Shown here one piece after another: positions 43,290 to 54,825 of a DNA stretch of 59,097 nt. This DNA comes from Arsenophonus sp046530765 (GTDB taxonomy: Bacteria > Pseudomonadota > Gammaproteobacteria > Enterobacterales > Enterobacteriaceae). The notes beneath the pieces were generated by a model. It searched no databases. It was not told the origin of the DNA and was given only the letters and a program-made list of their open reading frames with translations. The stretch lies in the NCBI GenBank assembly GCA_046530765.1, contig JBHEQS010000010.1, positions 1 through 59,097 of the forward strand. The letters run 5' to 3'. The stretch's first letter is position 1; each line of letters starts with the position of its first letter. The position numbers and the translations under genes are program-made.

Positions 43290-46190
43290 TTAAAGTGAAA
43301 TAATACTTACTTTTTGATTAGTAAGTTTTTGTTTCTCATCTAAATAATTTGCCAATCGTTCTTGCTCTTTTGCAACAACAGCAGTTGGCGCTCTATCAAG
43401 AAATTTATAATTAGATAACTTTTTTTCAATGGCGTATATTTCTTTAGTTAATTTATCCAGCTCTTTATCTAATTGTGCTAATTTTGCATCTTTATTAATT
43501 AAATTTTCTACAAGTATTAACACTTCAACACCATTTATTAATTTAGTTACATGAAGTGGTAGTGTTTTTTGCGATTTATCATAAATAGTAATAGAGCTAA
43601 GGTGAGCTACTGATTTAATAAAATCTATATTTTTTATAACGAGCTGTTCTATTGCATAGTTTGTGCCACGTAATATGAGAATTAATGACTTATTTGATGA
43701 AATATTTATTTCTGCTCTAATATTTCGTATGGCAATAATTAGTTTTTTAATCCATTCCAAATCACTACGCGCAACTTCATCAATCTTAATTGATTCAAAA
43801 ATTGGAAATGGTTGCAGCATAATAGTATCTTCTTTTATTTTTTTAATAATTTTTACTCGTTTCCAAATAGTTTCAGTAATAAATGGAATGATTGGATGCG
43901 CTAGGCGCAATAAGCTTTCTAGTATTTCAATTAATGTATAACGTGTTGCTATAATTTCAGAAATATTTCCTTTATTGAATACAAGTTTAGATAATTCTAA
44001 ATACCAATCGCAAAATTGCTTCCAAGTGAACTCATATAAAATATTTGCAGCTATATCAAATCGATAAGTATCTATAGCTTCTCTGTATAGTTTTATTGTT
44101 AAATTAAATTCTGCTACGATCCATCGATCTAGTAGAGAAAAAGTCATTTCTATACTAGTATTACTGCAATCATGACCTTCTGTATTTATCAAAACATAAC
44201 GACTTGCATTCCAAAGTTTATTACAAAAATTACGATAACCAGCAAGACGTTTCATATCCCAGTTGATATCTCTGCCACTTGATGATAATGCTGCGAGAGT
44301 AAAGCGTAAAGCGTCTGTACCATGAGGTTCGATGCTATTAGGATATTCTTTTTTTGTGCGTTTAGCGATTTTTTCTCTTAATTGTGGCTGCATCATATTG
44401 TAAGTACGCTTTTTTATTAAATTTTCAAGAGATATACCGTCAATCATATCAATAGGATCTATAACATTTCCTTTTGATTTTGACATTTTTTTTCCTTCTT
44501 CATCACGAATTAGACCTGTTATATATACAGTTTTAAATGGAATTTGTGATTGACCATTTTCATCTTTTATTAAATGCATAGTTAACATGATCATACGCGC
44601 TATCCAGAAAAAAATAATATCAAAACCACTAACCAAAATATCTGTTGGGTGAAAAGTTTTTAATGCATCAGTATTTTCTGGCCACCCTAATGCTGAAAAA
44701 GTCCATAAACCTGAAGAAAACCAAGTATCCAATACATCTTCATCCTGATGAAGATTAATATCAACACTGAGATTATTCTCTCTCCTAGCCTCATCTTCGT
44801 TACGTCCAACATAAATATTACCATATTTATCATACCAAGCCGGTATTCTGTGCCCCCACCACAATTGTCGAGAAATACACCAATCCTCGATATTATGCAT
44901 CCAGGAAAAATACATATTTTCATACTGTTTAGGTATAAATTTAATACGTCCATCCTTTACAGCATTAATAGCTTGTTTTGATAATGGCAAGGTACGCACA
45001 TACCACTGATTAGTCAACATTGGTTCAATAACAACGCCACTACGTTCGCCATAAGGAACAGTAAGTTGATGCTCTTTTATAGATATTAATAATCCAAGTT
45101 TTTCTAGTTCATTTACAATAGCTTTTCTGGCATCAAAGCGATCCATTCCCTTGTATTGCTCTGGAATTGTCGTTTTATAAATATCAATATGGTTTCCTTC
45201 ATTGTCAAATACTTCAGCTTGATCTCTTATGTGTCCATTGAGATTTAAAATGTTTATTATAGGTAATTGATGACGTTTTCCAACTTTATAGTCGTTAAAG
45301 TCGTGACCTGGTGTAATTTTAACACACCCGGTACCTTTTTTCATATCAGCGTATTCGTCACCAACGATAGAAATGCGGCGATTAACTAATGGTAATAAAA
45401 TTTCTTTTCCAATTAAATGGTTATAACGACGATCTTCTGGATTAACTGCCACAGCAGTATCGCCAAGTATTGTTTCTGGTCGAGTAGTTGCAACAACTAG
45501 ATAATTTCTTCCTTCTGAAGTTTTTAGATCATCAGCAATCTGATAACGCAAATGCCACATAAAACCGTTAATTTCACGATTTTCAATTTCCAAATCAGAA
45601 ATAGCAGTATGAAGCTTGGAATCCCAGTTAACTAATCGCTTACCTCGATAGATAAGATTATCTTGATAAAGATGAATGAAGGCTTCTTTTACTGCTTTAG
45701 AAAAACCATCATCCATCGTGAAGCGTTCGCGTTGCCAGTCAATAGAATTTCCTAATCTTCTCATTTGTTTAGAAATATTACTATTAGACTCTGCTTTCCA
45801 TAACAAAATTTTTTTAATAAAGTCTTCTCTTTCATAGTCATGACGAGTTTTGTTTTCTTCTGCAAAAATTTTTCTTTCAACAATCATTTGTGTAGCTATA
45901 CCAGCGTGATCTGTTCCACCTTGCCACAGTGTATTTTTTCCTTGCATGCGATTATATCTAATTAATATATCCATAATTGTTTGCTGAAAAGCGTGTCCCA
46001 TATGTAGGTCACCAGTGATATTTGGCGGAGGAATCATAATACAAAAACTTTCTTTGTTATTATCTCCATGTGGTTTAAAATATCCATTTTTTTCCCAGTG
46101 TACGTAAATAGATTGTTCAATTGAATCTGGCTGATAAATTTTATTGAAAAATGGTTCAGACTTGGTCTGACTTACGGATTTCTTTTCCAT
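43290..46190 (-). CDS. valS: Valine--tRNA ligase
   Basis: Class Ia aminoacyl-tRNA synthetase charging tRNA-Val, with editing of mischarged threonine. It has 966 residues (E. coli 951). The HIGH-type motif is PPPNITGDLHMGHAFQQT near residue 53. The editing (CP1) domain includes TTRPETILGDTAVAVNP. The KMSKS motif is in EEGKKMSKSKGNVIDP near residue 565, followed by the anticodon-binding helices and a C-terminal coiled coil. The first ~12 residues (EKKSVSQTKSEPF) extend beyond the E. coli start, which explains the length. pepA and holC, normal upstream neighbours, are gone. Confidence 0.99.
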   Translation of the reverse strand: MEKKSVSQTKSEPFFNKIYQPDSIEQSIYVHWEKNGYFKPHGDNNKESFCIMIPPPNITGDLHMGHAFQQTIMDILIRYNRMQGKNTLWQGGTDHAGIATQMIVERKIFAEENKTRHDYEREDFIKKILLWKAESNSNISKQMRRLGNSIDWQRERFTMDDGFSKAVKEAFIHLYQDNLIYRGKRLVNWDSKLHTAISDLEIENREINGFMWHLRYQIADDLKTSEGRNYLVVATTRPETILGDTAVAVNPEDRRYNHLIGKEILLPLVNRRISIVGDEYADMKKGTGCVKITPGHDFNDYKVGKRHQLPIINILNLNGHIRDQAEVFDNEGNHIDIYKTTIPEQYKGMDRFDARKAIVNELEKLGLLISIKEHQLTVPYGERSGVVIEPMLTNQWYVRTLPLSKQAINAVKDGRIKFIPKQYENMYFSWMHNIEDWCISRQLWWGHRIPAWYDKYGNIYVGRNEDEARRENNLSVDINLHQDEDVLDTWFSSGLWTFSALGWPENTDALKTFHPTDILVSGFDIIFFWIARMIMLTMHLIKDENGQSQIPFKTVYITGLIRDEEGKKMSKSKGNVIDPIDMIDGISLENLIKKRTYNMMQPQLREKIAKRTKKEYPNSIEPHGTDALRFTLAALSSSGRDINWDMKRLAGYRNFCNKLWNASRYVLINTEGHDCSNTSIEMTFSLLDRWIVAEFNLTIKLYREAIDTYRFDIAANILYEFTWKQFCDWYLELSKLVFNKGNISEIIATRYTLIEILESLLRLAHPIIPFITETIWKRVKIIKKIKEDTIMLQPFPIFESIKIDEVARSDLEWIKKLIIAIRNIRAEINISSNKSLILILRGTNYAIEQLVIKNIDFIKSVAHLSSITIYDKSQKTLPLHVTKLINGVEVLILVENLINKDAKLAQLDKELDKLTKEIYAIEKKLSNYKFLDRAPTAVVAKEQERLANYLDEKQKLTNQKVSIISL

Positions 46191-46664
46191 CTTATTTTGT
46201 TGTTTATTTAGTTATTGTTTATTTTGCTATAATGAAATTAACATCAATACTTAGATGACTTTTATGTCGGATACGCAACAATTATTATAAATGTTAATTA
46301 ATATGCATAAGTCTTTTATTTCATTAAATATTATAACATAATATATACATATAAATTATAGAGTTATAAATGCATCTTTATTGAATTGTTGTGTTTTACC
46401 CAATTAAAGAATAGCATAATTACTATAGAAAAAATTTCATAAGTTAGTATTCTCGCAAAAAAAACAATTTGGTTTTAATTTATAAAATATTTAATATAAT
46501 TTTTAATGATATATTTTATATTTTAATTAATTGAAATATATTTACATATTATCTGGTTTTCTACCGCTGGTTGATATATATAACTTATAATTTTTAATTT
46601 CTGTATTTAAAATTACTTCTATGTTAAATATATAGTTATTTTTTATTAATTATTGCTATATAGA

Positions 46665-46699
46665 AATAATACTTAATAATAGTATTATTAAGTATTATT
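46665..46699. repeat. 16-bp perfect inverted repeat
   Basis: Arms 46665-46680 and 46684-46699 with loop AGT. Desert, 475 bp upstream of valS start. No T-run. Confidence 0.75.
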
Positions 46700-47730
46700 A
46701 AAACAGCAAATTATTAAGTAACTCTATATTTTATGTTATAACCAATAAATACTTTTATTTTTTTAGATTGTTAGATTAAATAATATCTGCAATAGCTGAA
46801 TGTATAAATAATTGTTTTATGATAAACATCTAGACATTGTTGTATGCGCTATCTTTTTGTCTATATGTTGACAAAATAGTAAATATTAACTATATTTTCT
46901 CATAGAATACTTTATGCAAATTTATATCGTATATTTATTATTATTCAAATTAATATCATTAATTAATTTATGCGCTAATACATTAGGATTTAATGTTAAT
47001 GAGATATAAATATAGCTAAGTGAATAATACAACTTTAATTAAAGTTATAATTTCGATTAAAATATCAGTATCAAAATATTTTTATCATATAATTATACCA
47101 TAAATTATCAATTTTTTTCTATAATAATTATAAATATTTTTATTGGTTGAAGAGTTACGCTTTTAAAATACCATCAAGCTAGTAATATTTATTAAAGAAA
47201 TTTAGAACTAGACAATCTAGTTATTATATTAATAATAAATTTAGTATAGAGAAAATTTCTAATTATATTAATAATTTATAGAACTCTTTACATATAATGT
47301 TTTATTTTATAGATACTATGTGTTATTTAACAAAAAATCTAGATGTAAAATTGATTTTATAGACAAATATAATTTGGTGTTAATACCATATCATTATTTA
47401 GTTTATATTACATAATAGATATTTCGATTAATTTTGTTAATATTTTAATACTAAACATACTCTAATCACAATGTCTTTCATTTATTTTATAGTCAATATA
47501 AATAAGAATTATTGAAATATTTTTATAATATTTTGTCTAGATATTTTCTATAATTTTGTCATAGTTTTAGTAAAATTACATATTAATAATCATTTTAAAA
47601 TCTATTAAATCATTGCAGCTTATATCAATAAAGATAATTTATAGTATGACTACTGTCTATTAGCTTTCTATTATTATTTTAAGTTTGCAAAAATCAGTAA
47701 GATTTTCTTTTGACTTTTTTATTGCTAGTT

Positions 47731-47760
47731 AAAATCTACAATAGTTATTGTAGATTTTTT
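47731..47760 (+). terminator. Terminator-like hairpin upstream of lptF
   Basis: Arms AAAATCTACAATA (47731-47743) and TATTGTAGATTTT (47746-47758) with loop GT, continuing into T residues to 47760. The form is that of an intrinsic terminator, possibly bidirectional. It may be the former terminator of a lost plus-strand gene, or it may shield lptFG from upstream transcription. Confidence 0.5.
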
Positions 47761-47764
47761 ATAT

Positions 47765-47812
47765 ATAAATTAAATAATATTAATTCAATTGAATTAATAT
47801 TATTTAATTTAT
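47765..47812. repeat. Perfect palindrome (24-bp arms, no spacer)
   Basis: Arms 47765-47788 and 47789-47812 fully complementary, directly behind the terminator-like hairpin at 47731-47760. Two strong hairpins back to back, about 415 bp before lptF. Confidence 0.95.
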
Positions 47813-48225
47813 TAACTGTTTTTAATAATGTGTTTATTGTTAATACATAGTAAATTTTTGTTATTAGTTTGATCTAAGTAGTAATGAAATACGTTAGATA
47901 ATTATATTAACAACATACTATTATAATAATATTTTGTTAACTTTATATTTAATTTTTATTGAAAAATAATGTATTAATACTATAATTAAAATTAATGAAT
48001 AACATAAACTTAAATTGTTAAACAACTAATTTATTGTAAACTATTTTAATAATTTACTAATAGTAATAAATAATAATTAATGGTATTACATTTGATTATC
48101 TAATAATTAATGATAGCTTTAATTATTAAAATTTGTTTTAAAATCAAATAAAATAAAATAAAATATTGTATTCGACAATTCTACTAAATTAGTTATTTTA
48201 AAAAAGTTTTGCAGGCAAAATTAAT

Positions 48226-49323
48226 GTGATTATAATTCAATATTTAATTAGAGAAACATTAAAAAGTCAAGTCACTATATTTTTCATACTAATTTTAATT
48301 TTTTTTAGCAAAAAAACAATCAATATCTTAAGTTTAGCAGTTCAGGGAAACATTCCTTCAGATTTGGTTTTTCATCTTCTTTGGCTTGGAATTCCTGAAA
48401 TGATGCAATTAATTTTACCATTAAGTTTATTTCTTGGACTTTTAATTACATATAGTAAACTATATATAAATAGTGAAATTATTGTTATGCATGCTTGTGG
48501 TTTAGGTAAACGAATATTAATAATGGCTGCTTCAATTTTGGCATTATTTATAGCTCTAATGCAAGCAGTAAATGTAGTATGGATATTGCCTTTGTCTACA
48601 AAATATCAAGAACATACTTTGGCATATGCAAAAGCAAATCCTATTTTAACAAACATGATTGAGGGACAATTTAAAACAATTGAAGATCAAAATATTGTTC
48701 TTTATATTGCTGATGTAAAAGGAAAGAATTTTACTGACGTTTTTATGGCGCAACTGTTCTTAGATAATAAGCAACGCCATTCAGTAATAATTGCAGAAAA
48801 TGGATACATTAAACATGATAGAAAAGGTAATCAAATTTTAGTGTTAAACAATGGAACGCGATATGAAGGTACAGCGCTATTTGGTAATTTTAGAATAACT
48901 GATGTAAAAGATTACAAAGTAGTAATCAATCATAAAGAGCCTATACTTATAGGTGATAAAATCAAGCAAAAAAATATGCTACAATTGTGGCTTGCTACAG
49001 ATATTAAATCAAACGAGGAGTTTCACTGGCGCCTAACCTTAATTATTTCAGTATTTATCATGGCATTAATTGCTGTACCATTAAGTGAAGTTAATCCCAG
49101 GCATGGAAGATTATTAATTATTTTGCCAGCTATACTAATTTATATAATTTTTTTTCTATTACAAAGTACTTTTCATTCTAATACAGGAAAATATGAAATT
49201 GATAATAGAATAATAATATGGTTAATTAATAGTATTTTTTTTCTATTAGGTGTTATATTAAATATTTGGGATATTGTTTTAATGCGTAGATTGCGCGAAA
49301 AATTTTATAAAAGAGTTAAATAA
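48226..49323 (+). CDS. lptF: LPS export permease LptF
   Basis: Inner-membrane subunit of the LptB2FG ABC transporter that extracts LPS from the inner membrane and passes it to LptC/LptA. It has 365 residues (E. coli 366). It begins MIIIQYLIRETLKSQ, as in E. coli, from a GTG at 48226; the ATG two bases earlier is followed at once by TGA and is useless. Three N-terminal membrane helices, a periplasmic beta-jellyroll-like domain (about residues 130-260) and three C-terminal helices are visible. The stop TAA shares its last A with the lptG ATG (one-base overlap), so translation is coupled. Presence implies LPS is still exported. Confidence 0.98.
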   Translation: MIIIQYLIRETLKSQVTIFFILILIFFSKKTINILSLAVQGNIPSDLVFHLLWLGIPEMMQLILPLSLFLGLLITYSKLYINSEIIVMHACGLGKRILIMAASILALFIALMQAVNVVWILPLSTKYQEHTLAYAKANPILTNMIEGQFKTIEDQNIVLYIADVKGKNFTDVFMAQLFLDNKQRHSVIIAENGYIKHDRKGNQILVLNNGTRYEGTALFGNFRITDVKDYKVVINHKEPILIGDKIKQKNMLQLWLATDIKSNEEFHWRLTLIISVFIMALIAVPLSEVNPRHGRLLIILPAILIYIIFFLLQSTFHSNTGKYEIDNRIIIWLINSIFFLLGVILNIWDIVLMRRLREKFYKRVK

Positions 49324-50396
49324 TGTTTGCTGTATTGGATAAATATATTGGGCGAACAATTCTATCATCAATTCTAATGACTCTTTTTATATTGGTTTCA
49401 TTATCTGGTATTATTAAATTTATTGAGCAACTTAGAAAAATTGGTAATGGAAACTACACTACTTTAAGTGCAGGAATATTCACTTTATTTACACTTCCAA
49501 GAGATATTGAAGTTTTTTTTCCTATGGCCACTCTATTGGGTGTTCTACTTGGGTTGGGAGCTTTAGAAACTAGTAGTGAATTAGTAGTTATACAAACTTC
49601 AGGTTTTTCTCGTTTACAAGTTGCAATGTCGGTAATGAAAACTGCAATTCCTTTAGTAATTATATCTATGATTATTGGAGGATGGATTGCACCTATTGCA
49701 GAAGAGTGGGCTCGTAACTATCGGGCTGAGAAAATTATCGGTAAATCATTAATAATGATAAATAATAGTTTGTGGGCCAAAGATGGAAATAATTTTATTC
49801 ATATTCAACATATTATAGATAAAAACAAAATAAAAGAAATTTATATATATCAATTTGACAAGAAAAAAAAATTACAAGCACTTATTTTTGCTTCTTCAGG
49901 AAATTATAATTCTAATACTCGCAAATGGCAATTATTAAAAGTAAATAAATCATTTATTAACAATAAAAAGGAAATTATTAGCTCTGAGAGTTTATTAATG
50001 GATTGGAAAACTAATCTAAGTCCAGAAAAATTAGGTGTGATTTCTTTGAAACCTGACTCATTATCCATAAAAGGTCTATATGAATATGTTAAATACCTAA
50101 ATGAGAATGGACAAGAATCGTCAATATACCAATTAAGTATGTGGAAAAAAATCCTGGCACCAATTTCTATTATAGTTATGATATTAATAGCATTATTATT
50201 CATTTTTGGTCCGCTGAAAAGTGTTGCAATGGGGGCAAGGGTATTAATTGGTATATTTGGAGGATTTATTTTTTATTTGCTAAATGAAGGTTTTGGTAAT
50301 CTAAGTTTAGTTTATGATGTTTCTCCACTGATAGCAGCAATATTGCCAAGTATATCGTTTCTTATATTTAGTATTTTATTAATACATCGCCAATAA
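49323..50396 (+). CDS. lptG: LPS export permease LptG
   Basis: Partner permease of LptF in the LptB2FG transporter. It has 357 residues (E. coli 360). It begins MFAVLDKYIGRTIL with a first helix through residue 35, then FTLPRDIEVFFPMATLLGVLLGLG and further helices, a periplasmic domain in the middle, and three terminal helices including GPLKSVAMGARVLIG. Start overlaps the lptF stop by one base. The ATPase lptB and the other lpt genes are outside the window. Confidence 0.98.
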   Translation: MFAVLDKYIGRTILSSILMTLFILVSLSGIIKFIEQLRKIGNGNYTTLSAGIFTLFTLPRDIEVFFPMATLLGVLLGLGALETSSELVVIQTSGFSRLQVAMSVMKTAIPLVIISMIIGGWIAPIAEEWARNYRAEKIIGKSLIMINNSLWAKDGNNFIHIQHIIDKNKIKEIYIYQFDKKKKLQALIFASSGNYNSNTRKWQLLKVNKSFINNKKEIISSESLLMDWKTNLSPEKLGVISLKPDSLSIKGLYEYVKYLNENGQESSIYQLSMWKKILAPISIIVMILIALLFIFGPLKSVAMGARVLIGIFGGFIFYLLNEGFGNLSLVYDVSPLIAAILPSISFLIFSILLIHRQ

Positions 50397-51383
50397 TAAG
50401 TTTTTTTAATATACTTATTTATTTATAATAAGTTCGATGCATTCATATAGAAATTTTCTATTGTTTTATAAAGATAATTATAATTTTGAGTAGTTTTTTT
50501 TGAGATTTTCTGCAAAATTTTGTTTTATTTGTTTAAAAGAGTTATTATCTAAATAATAATATTATTAAATTTAATTTTTAATATAAATTGTATTGTTATT
50601 AAAATTAAAAAATATTTTAGTGAATTCTTGTAATATTATTATCTTTTTGTTGATTTAATAATTATTAAGTTAATAGTACTGTGTAGATCTTCTTTCTATT
50701 AATCTTTATGTATTTAATTTTATTTATTGATTTACATACAGATTTATAGAATTAATTATATTCATTTTTTATGCTAGAAAAATCAGAAATTCGTATGTCA
50801 CACTTATTATAATGATGATTGTATGAATATCTTTACTTTTACTTGATAAAACACATAGAAACCTACTTTACTTTAGTTAAGTAAATTACTTTTAAAAAAA
50901 ATAATATTTTAATTAAATTTTAAAAAAATATATATTACTAAATATTATAAATAAAATTAAAATAAACAGATTTATTTTTTAGTTTATTAGTTGTAATAGT
51001 AATAAACTATTTATTTATTATCAAAATAAATATTAAGCTCACTATTTTATTATTAATTTTATATATATTAAGAATTTTAATTGGTATATAAATTATATTG
51101 TTTAAAATTATTAATTTTTTGTTATGTTCAATAACAGTATAAGTACAAAAATTGTTGGATATTATAATACACTATTATATTTAATTTTTATTTTATTTAA
51201 TTTTATCATTTCTTAATTGATTATTAGTTTGATTGATAAAGCATGTGAATAAATAATTTAAGAAATTACGTTTCGAAATAGTTATTGCATTTTTTATAAA
51301 AATAATTTACGTATAATCTCGTTATTGTTTATGTGAATTGCCATCATACTTTTATAATATGTTTAAAAAAATAAAATCAAAAG

Positions 51384-51405
51384 AAGCTAAAAAATTAGCT
51401 TTTTT
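51384..51405 (+). terminator. Terminator-like hairpin in desert
   Basis: Stem AAGCTAA / TTAGCTT with loop AAAA, followed by further T (to about 51405). It has the compact shape of an enterobacterial intrinsic terminator. It is 1 kb beyond the lptG stop and 65 bases after a TATAAT box, so it may end a small unannotated transcript or lptG read-through. Confidence 0.5.
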
Positions 51406-52199
51406 ATTGCCATAAAAGCTATTTTATATTGTAGAATATTAATATAAAATAAAATATTAATGTTATAATATAATTTATATTTATTTATTTTTTATATAAT
51501 ATTTTTATATTTATACTATTAACAATTGAATTGCAATAAAAAAGATTTAATATCTTGGATTTTAATGTTCATAAAAGAACATATAATTTTTTTTATAAAA
51601 CTAAAAATTTTATGTAAGGATAAAATAATATTTTAAGTAATATTATATTAATATTTAATTTTACTGTTGTAATGTTGTTGCTACACTTTCACATAGTAAC
51701 ATAGATTTTTATCTTAAATAAGAAATTAATGCAGTTTTATATACAAATTAATATTTATTATATTAATTTATTATAGTGTTGTTATTGTTAGTATTATGCG
51801 AAAAATGTTATTTTTTTCTTAAAAATATTTAATAATTTTTATCTACTTTATATGATTAGATCTTTTATAAAAAATTCTTTATTATTTAATGCTTATTAAA
51901 TTTATTTTAGTACTTATTAAATAAATTCGATTATACTACTTTATAAGAATATCAATATTTTAATATAAGTTAACAATGTTTATTAATTATTGGTCTACAA
52001 AAATTCTATATTAAATTTCTTGTCATAATTTAAGAATATATAGATTCAAAACATATATATAAATTGATTAGTGGTTTATCTAATATTTAATGAATGATTT
52101 TATAATCACTTAACTTTAGAACATAATAAAATTATTAAATAATATAAATAATATATTAACTTATTATGCTGTCTATTATGCATTAGTTAACAACTATAT

Positions 52200-52238
52200 A
52201 TTTCAATATATAATAAAATACTAATTATATATTGAAAT
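52200..52238. repeat. 15-bp inverted repeat
   Basis: Arms 52200-52214 and 52224-52238 around a 9-nt loop, 26 bp before a longer inverted repeat. Desert. Confidence 0.7.
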
Positions 52239-52264
52239 TAATAGAAAATCATTTTAATAATAAT

Positions 52265-52316
52265 TTCTATACTATATCTGTTTTCTTATTGTTGAGAAAA
52301 CAGATATAGTATAGAA
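52265..52316. repeat. Long perfect inverted repeat (22-bp arms, 8-nt loop)
   Basis: Arms 52265-52286 and 52295-52316 are perfectly complementary and include six G-C pairs. No T-run on either strand, so not a classical terminator. In the middle of a 3.8-kb desert. Confidence 0.95.
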
Positions 52317-53961
52317 GAGCTAATGATAGTAAATACAATCAATAATATAGAAGTTAAATTTTAATTAGATAAAGATTTGTTTTTTTATTATTCAGGTTTG
52401 ATTGCTGTAAGTTACAATATGTAAAAAAGTGATTATCAAAACTTTAGTTAATTTATCTGTATGACTAATTTATTTATATTTTAAAAGTTTAGAAAAATGT
52501 CATTATTATTTATCTAAAATATAAGTAAATGTTGTAAAATTTATTAAATTTTAAATGATATTTATCATATCTTAATTAACTTATTGTACATCATAGTAGT
52601 AATTTCAATATCTATAAATTTTATTGCATATAGTAATTTTATAAATAAAAAATTATAATTTGATATTATAAAAACAATATAGAGTGATATTGTAATAATT
52701 TATTTGATAAAATTAAAACAACATATCATTTAAAAAATATTTTTAGGAAATAATTGATAAATAATCTAAAGAAATAATTGTTTATAAAGTATATGTAAAC
52801 TTATAATTATCTTATTTACAATTTAAATTTTGCTAAATACGAACATTTTATTATAATACTTAATCGATTACATGTTATATTAATATTTTTTAGTTAACGA
52901 CAGAAATATATTAAAGTATTTTTACTATTTAATTTTAGTTAAACAAATATACATTGCAATAATTATCTAATTTAGTATTTTACTATGCATTAAGAATGAA
53001 TCCACCATGACTCATTACAATTTTAATTATCTTTATGTATTCATATAACTGTATTTTGTTATATGAGAGGATTAATATTGTTGCTCAAGATTAATTTTAA
53101 ATCATATTGTGCGATATATAAATATTATTGAAATTTTAATTTTATTTTACTGTTTAAGTTAAATTACATAATATAAAGTTAAATGTTTTATAAACAATAA
53201 TTAAGATTTAAAATATCTAATAAATTATACAGTATAGTAAATACTATATGTTGTAATTTAATATATTATAACATATTAATTGTTATATTTATATATATTT
53301 ATTTTTATAAAACATTATTGTTGCATCTTTTCTGTATGTAAAATATGTAACAATTGAAGTTTTTATATTAACAATAATATTTTTTAAAATACTAATTGAT
53401 GAGATATATGTATTTGTAATGCTTTAAAATTATTTTTATTTAATCCATTTAAAAACAAGATTTCCATAATCTAAATAATTCTATTTTATAATAAAAATAA
53501 TTTTAAAATATTTAGTAAAAATTTATTTTAATCATAAAATTAAATAAAATTAAAATAATTTAAAATAACAAATATTAATATTAATTAATTATATAATTTT
53601 AACTTATATTTTAAATATAAGTTAAGAATTTATCAATATTTTCAACTAAATTAATAAGTAATAAATATTCTGTATATAAACTTAAATTTTCATGATATAT
53701 GAATGTTAGTTTTTATTTGGTATATACAATTGCATGATATTTTAAACTATTAATTTATATTTCTAAATATACTTGTTTTACAACAATATTTTAAAAGTAT
53801 ATATTATACTAGAGATATATACTTTAGCATCAAAATATATTATAGATTTTAATGCTAAATAACCATAAATTAAGCAATAAACTATTTTTGTTTTATCTAT
53901 AATTTATTCGATTATATTATTTAAGTTTTCGATTAAAATTTCTTAATAATTTTAATTCACT

Positions 53962-53995
53962 AATAATTTTATAAATTTTTATTTATAAAATTATT
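53962..53995. repeat. 15-bp perfect inverted repeat downstream of yqjA
   Basis: Arms 53962-53976 and 53981-53995 with loop TTTT. It is 165 bp past the yqjA stop on the minus strand, so it could serve as a 3' stem for that transcript. Confidence 0.65.
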
Positions 53996-54159
53996 TTTAT
54001 AAAGTTAATATTTTAGATAAAATTATTAATTTCATCTAAGATAGAGTATCTTACTATTATTATATTTATTACAAATAATAATATTAATATAAACTTTAAT
54101 AAAATTGAATAAAATATATTTAATTACCAGAAAAACAAAAAGAATTAGTTTGATTTTAT

Positions 54160-54825
54160 TTATAAATTACGTCTATTAAACTTTTTCTTCAGAACTACGA
54201 GAACAGTACCTATTAGGCCAATAAAAAGTAAAATAACTGGAATAAGCATTAAAATGCTCATTATTTGCCGTTCGTAGTACTGAAAGAATATGCTCTTTCC
54301 TAATAAATAACCAATAGTTGTCAAAATGATCACCCAGATTAATCCACTTAGCCAATTAAAAAATTGGAAACGTCCATTAGGCAAACCAGATAATCCTGCA
54401 ATCATTGGTAAAATTGTCCTAATAAAAGCAAGAAATCTACCAATTAGTAATGCTGTTAAACCATGCCTATGGAAAAGTGTGTGAGCACGTTGATGATAAT
54501 GTTCAGATAAATGAGAGATCCAGCCTTGTATGATTTTATTTTTTCCTAACCATCTACCTTGAAGATATGATATCCAACAACCTAAACTAGCACCTGTTGT
54601 TAAAGTAATAATAGTTAATGGATAATTGATTGTTCCTTTAGCTATGAGGACTCCTACAAGGATAAGCAAACTATCACCAGGTAAGAAAGCAGCAGGCAAT
54701 ATTCCATTTTCTAAAAATAATATTACAAACAATATAATATAGATAACCAATATTAATGAAGGATTTATTGGTATACTGTAATCTTGATTCCAGAGTGCAA
54801 AAAAAAGTTCTTTAACTAATTCCAT
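54160..54825 (-). CDS. yqjA: DedA-family inner-membrane protein YqjA
   Basis: Polytopic membrane protein of the DedA family, required in E. coli (with YghB) for proton-motive-force maintenance, cell division and envelope homeostasis; family members are implicated in lipid carrier recycling. Matches YqjA better than YghB (ENGILPAAFLPGDSLLILVGVLIAKG, SLGCWISYLQGRWLG, FHRHGLTALLIGRFLAFIRT). The conserved acidic and arginine residues (E in FLENG, D in PGDS, R in GRFLAFIRT) are present. I chose the ATG at 54825, giving 221 residues (E. coli 220), because AGGA precedes it at good spacing; an ATG nine codons upstream lacks support. Family assignment is firm; the choice between YqjA and YghB is slightly less so. 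Confidence 0.95.
   Translation of the reverse strand: MELVKELFFALWNQDYSIPINPSLILVIYIILFVILFLENGILPAAFLPGDSLLILVGVLIAKGTINYPLTIITLTTGASLGCWISYLQGRWLGKNKIIQGWISHLSEHYHQRAHTLFHRHGLTALLIGRFLAFIRTILPMIAGLSGLPNGRFQFFNWLSGLIWVIILTTIGYLLGKSIFFQYYERQIMSILMLIPVILLFIGLIGTVLVVLKKKFNRRNL

Larger units (their letters stand above)
46191..48225. other. Gene desert between valS and lptF
   Basis: About 2 kb where E. coli carries holC and pepA; neither is readable. It contains a 16-bp inverted repeat at 46665-46699, a terminator-like hairpin at 47731-47760 and, a few bases on, a 24-bp perfect palindrome at 47765-47812. The promoter of lptFG must lie in the last few hundred bases. Confidence 0.75.
50397..54159. 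other. Gene desert between lptG and yqjA
   Basis: About 3.8 kb with no gene supported on either strand. It contains a 10-bp hairpin (50980-51009), a promoter-like TATAAT near 51313 followed by a terminator-like hairpin (51384-51405), inverted repeats at 52200-52238 (15 bp), 52265-52316 (22 bp), 53599-53625 (12 bp), 53823-53859 (14 bp, one mismatch) and 53962-53995 (15 bp). No remnant of the E. coli genes downstream of lptG was readable. Confidence 0.7.

Noticed and set aside
44687..44981. Frames inside valS on both strands
   Set aside because: They are shadows of the valS reading frame.
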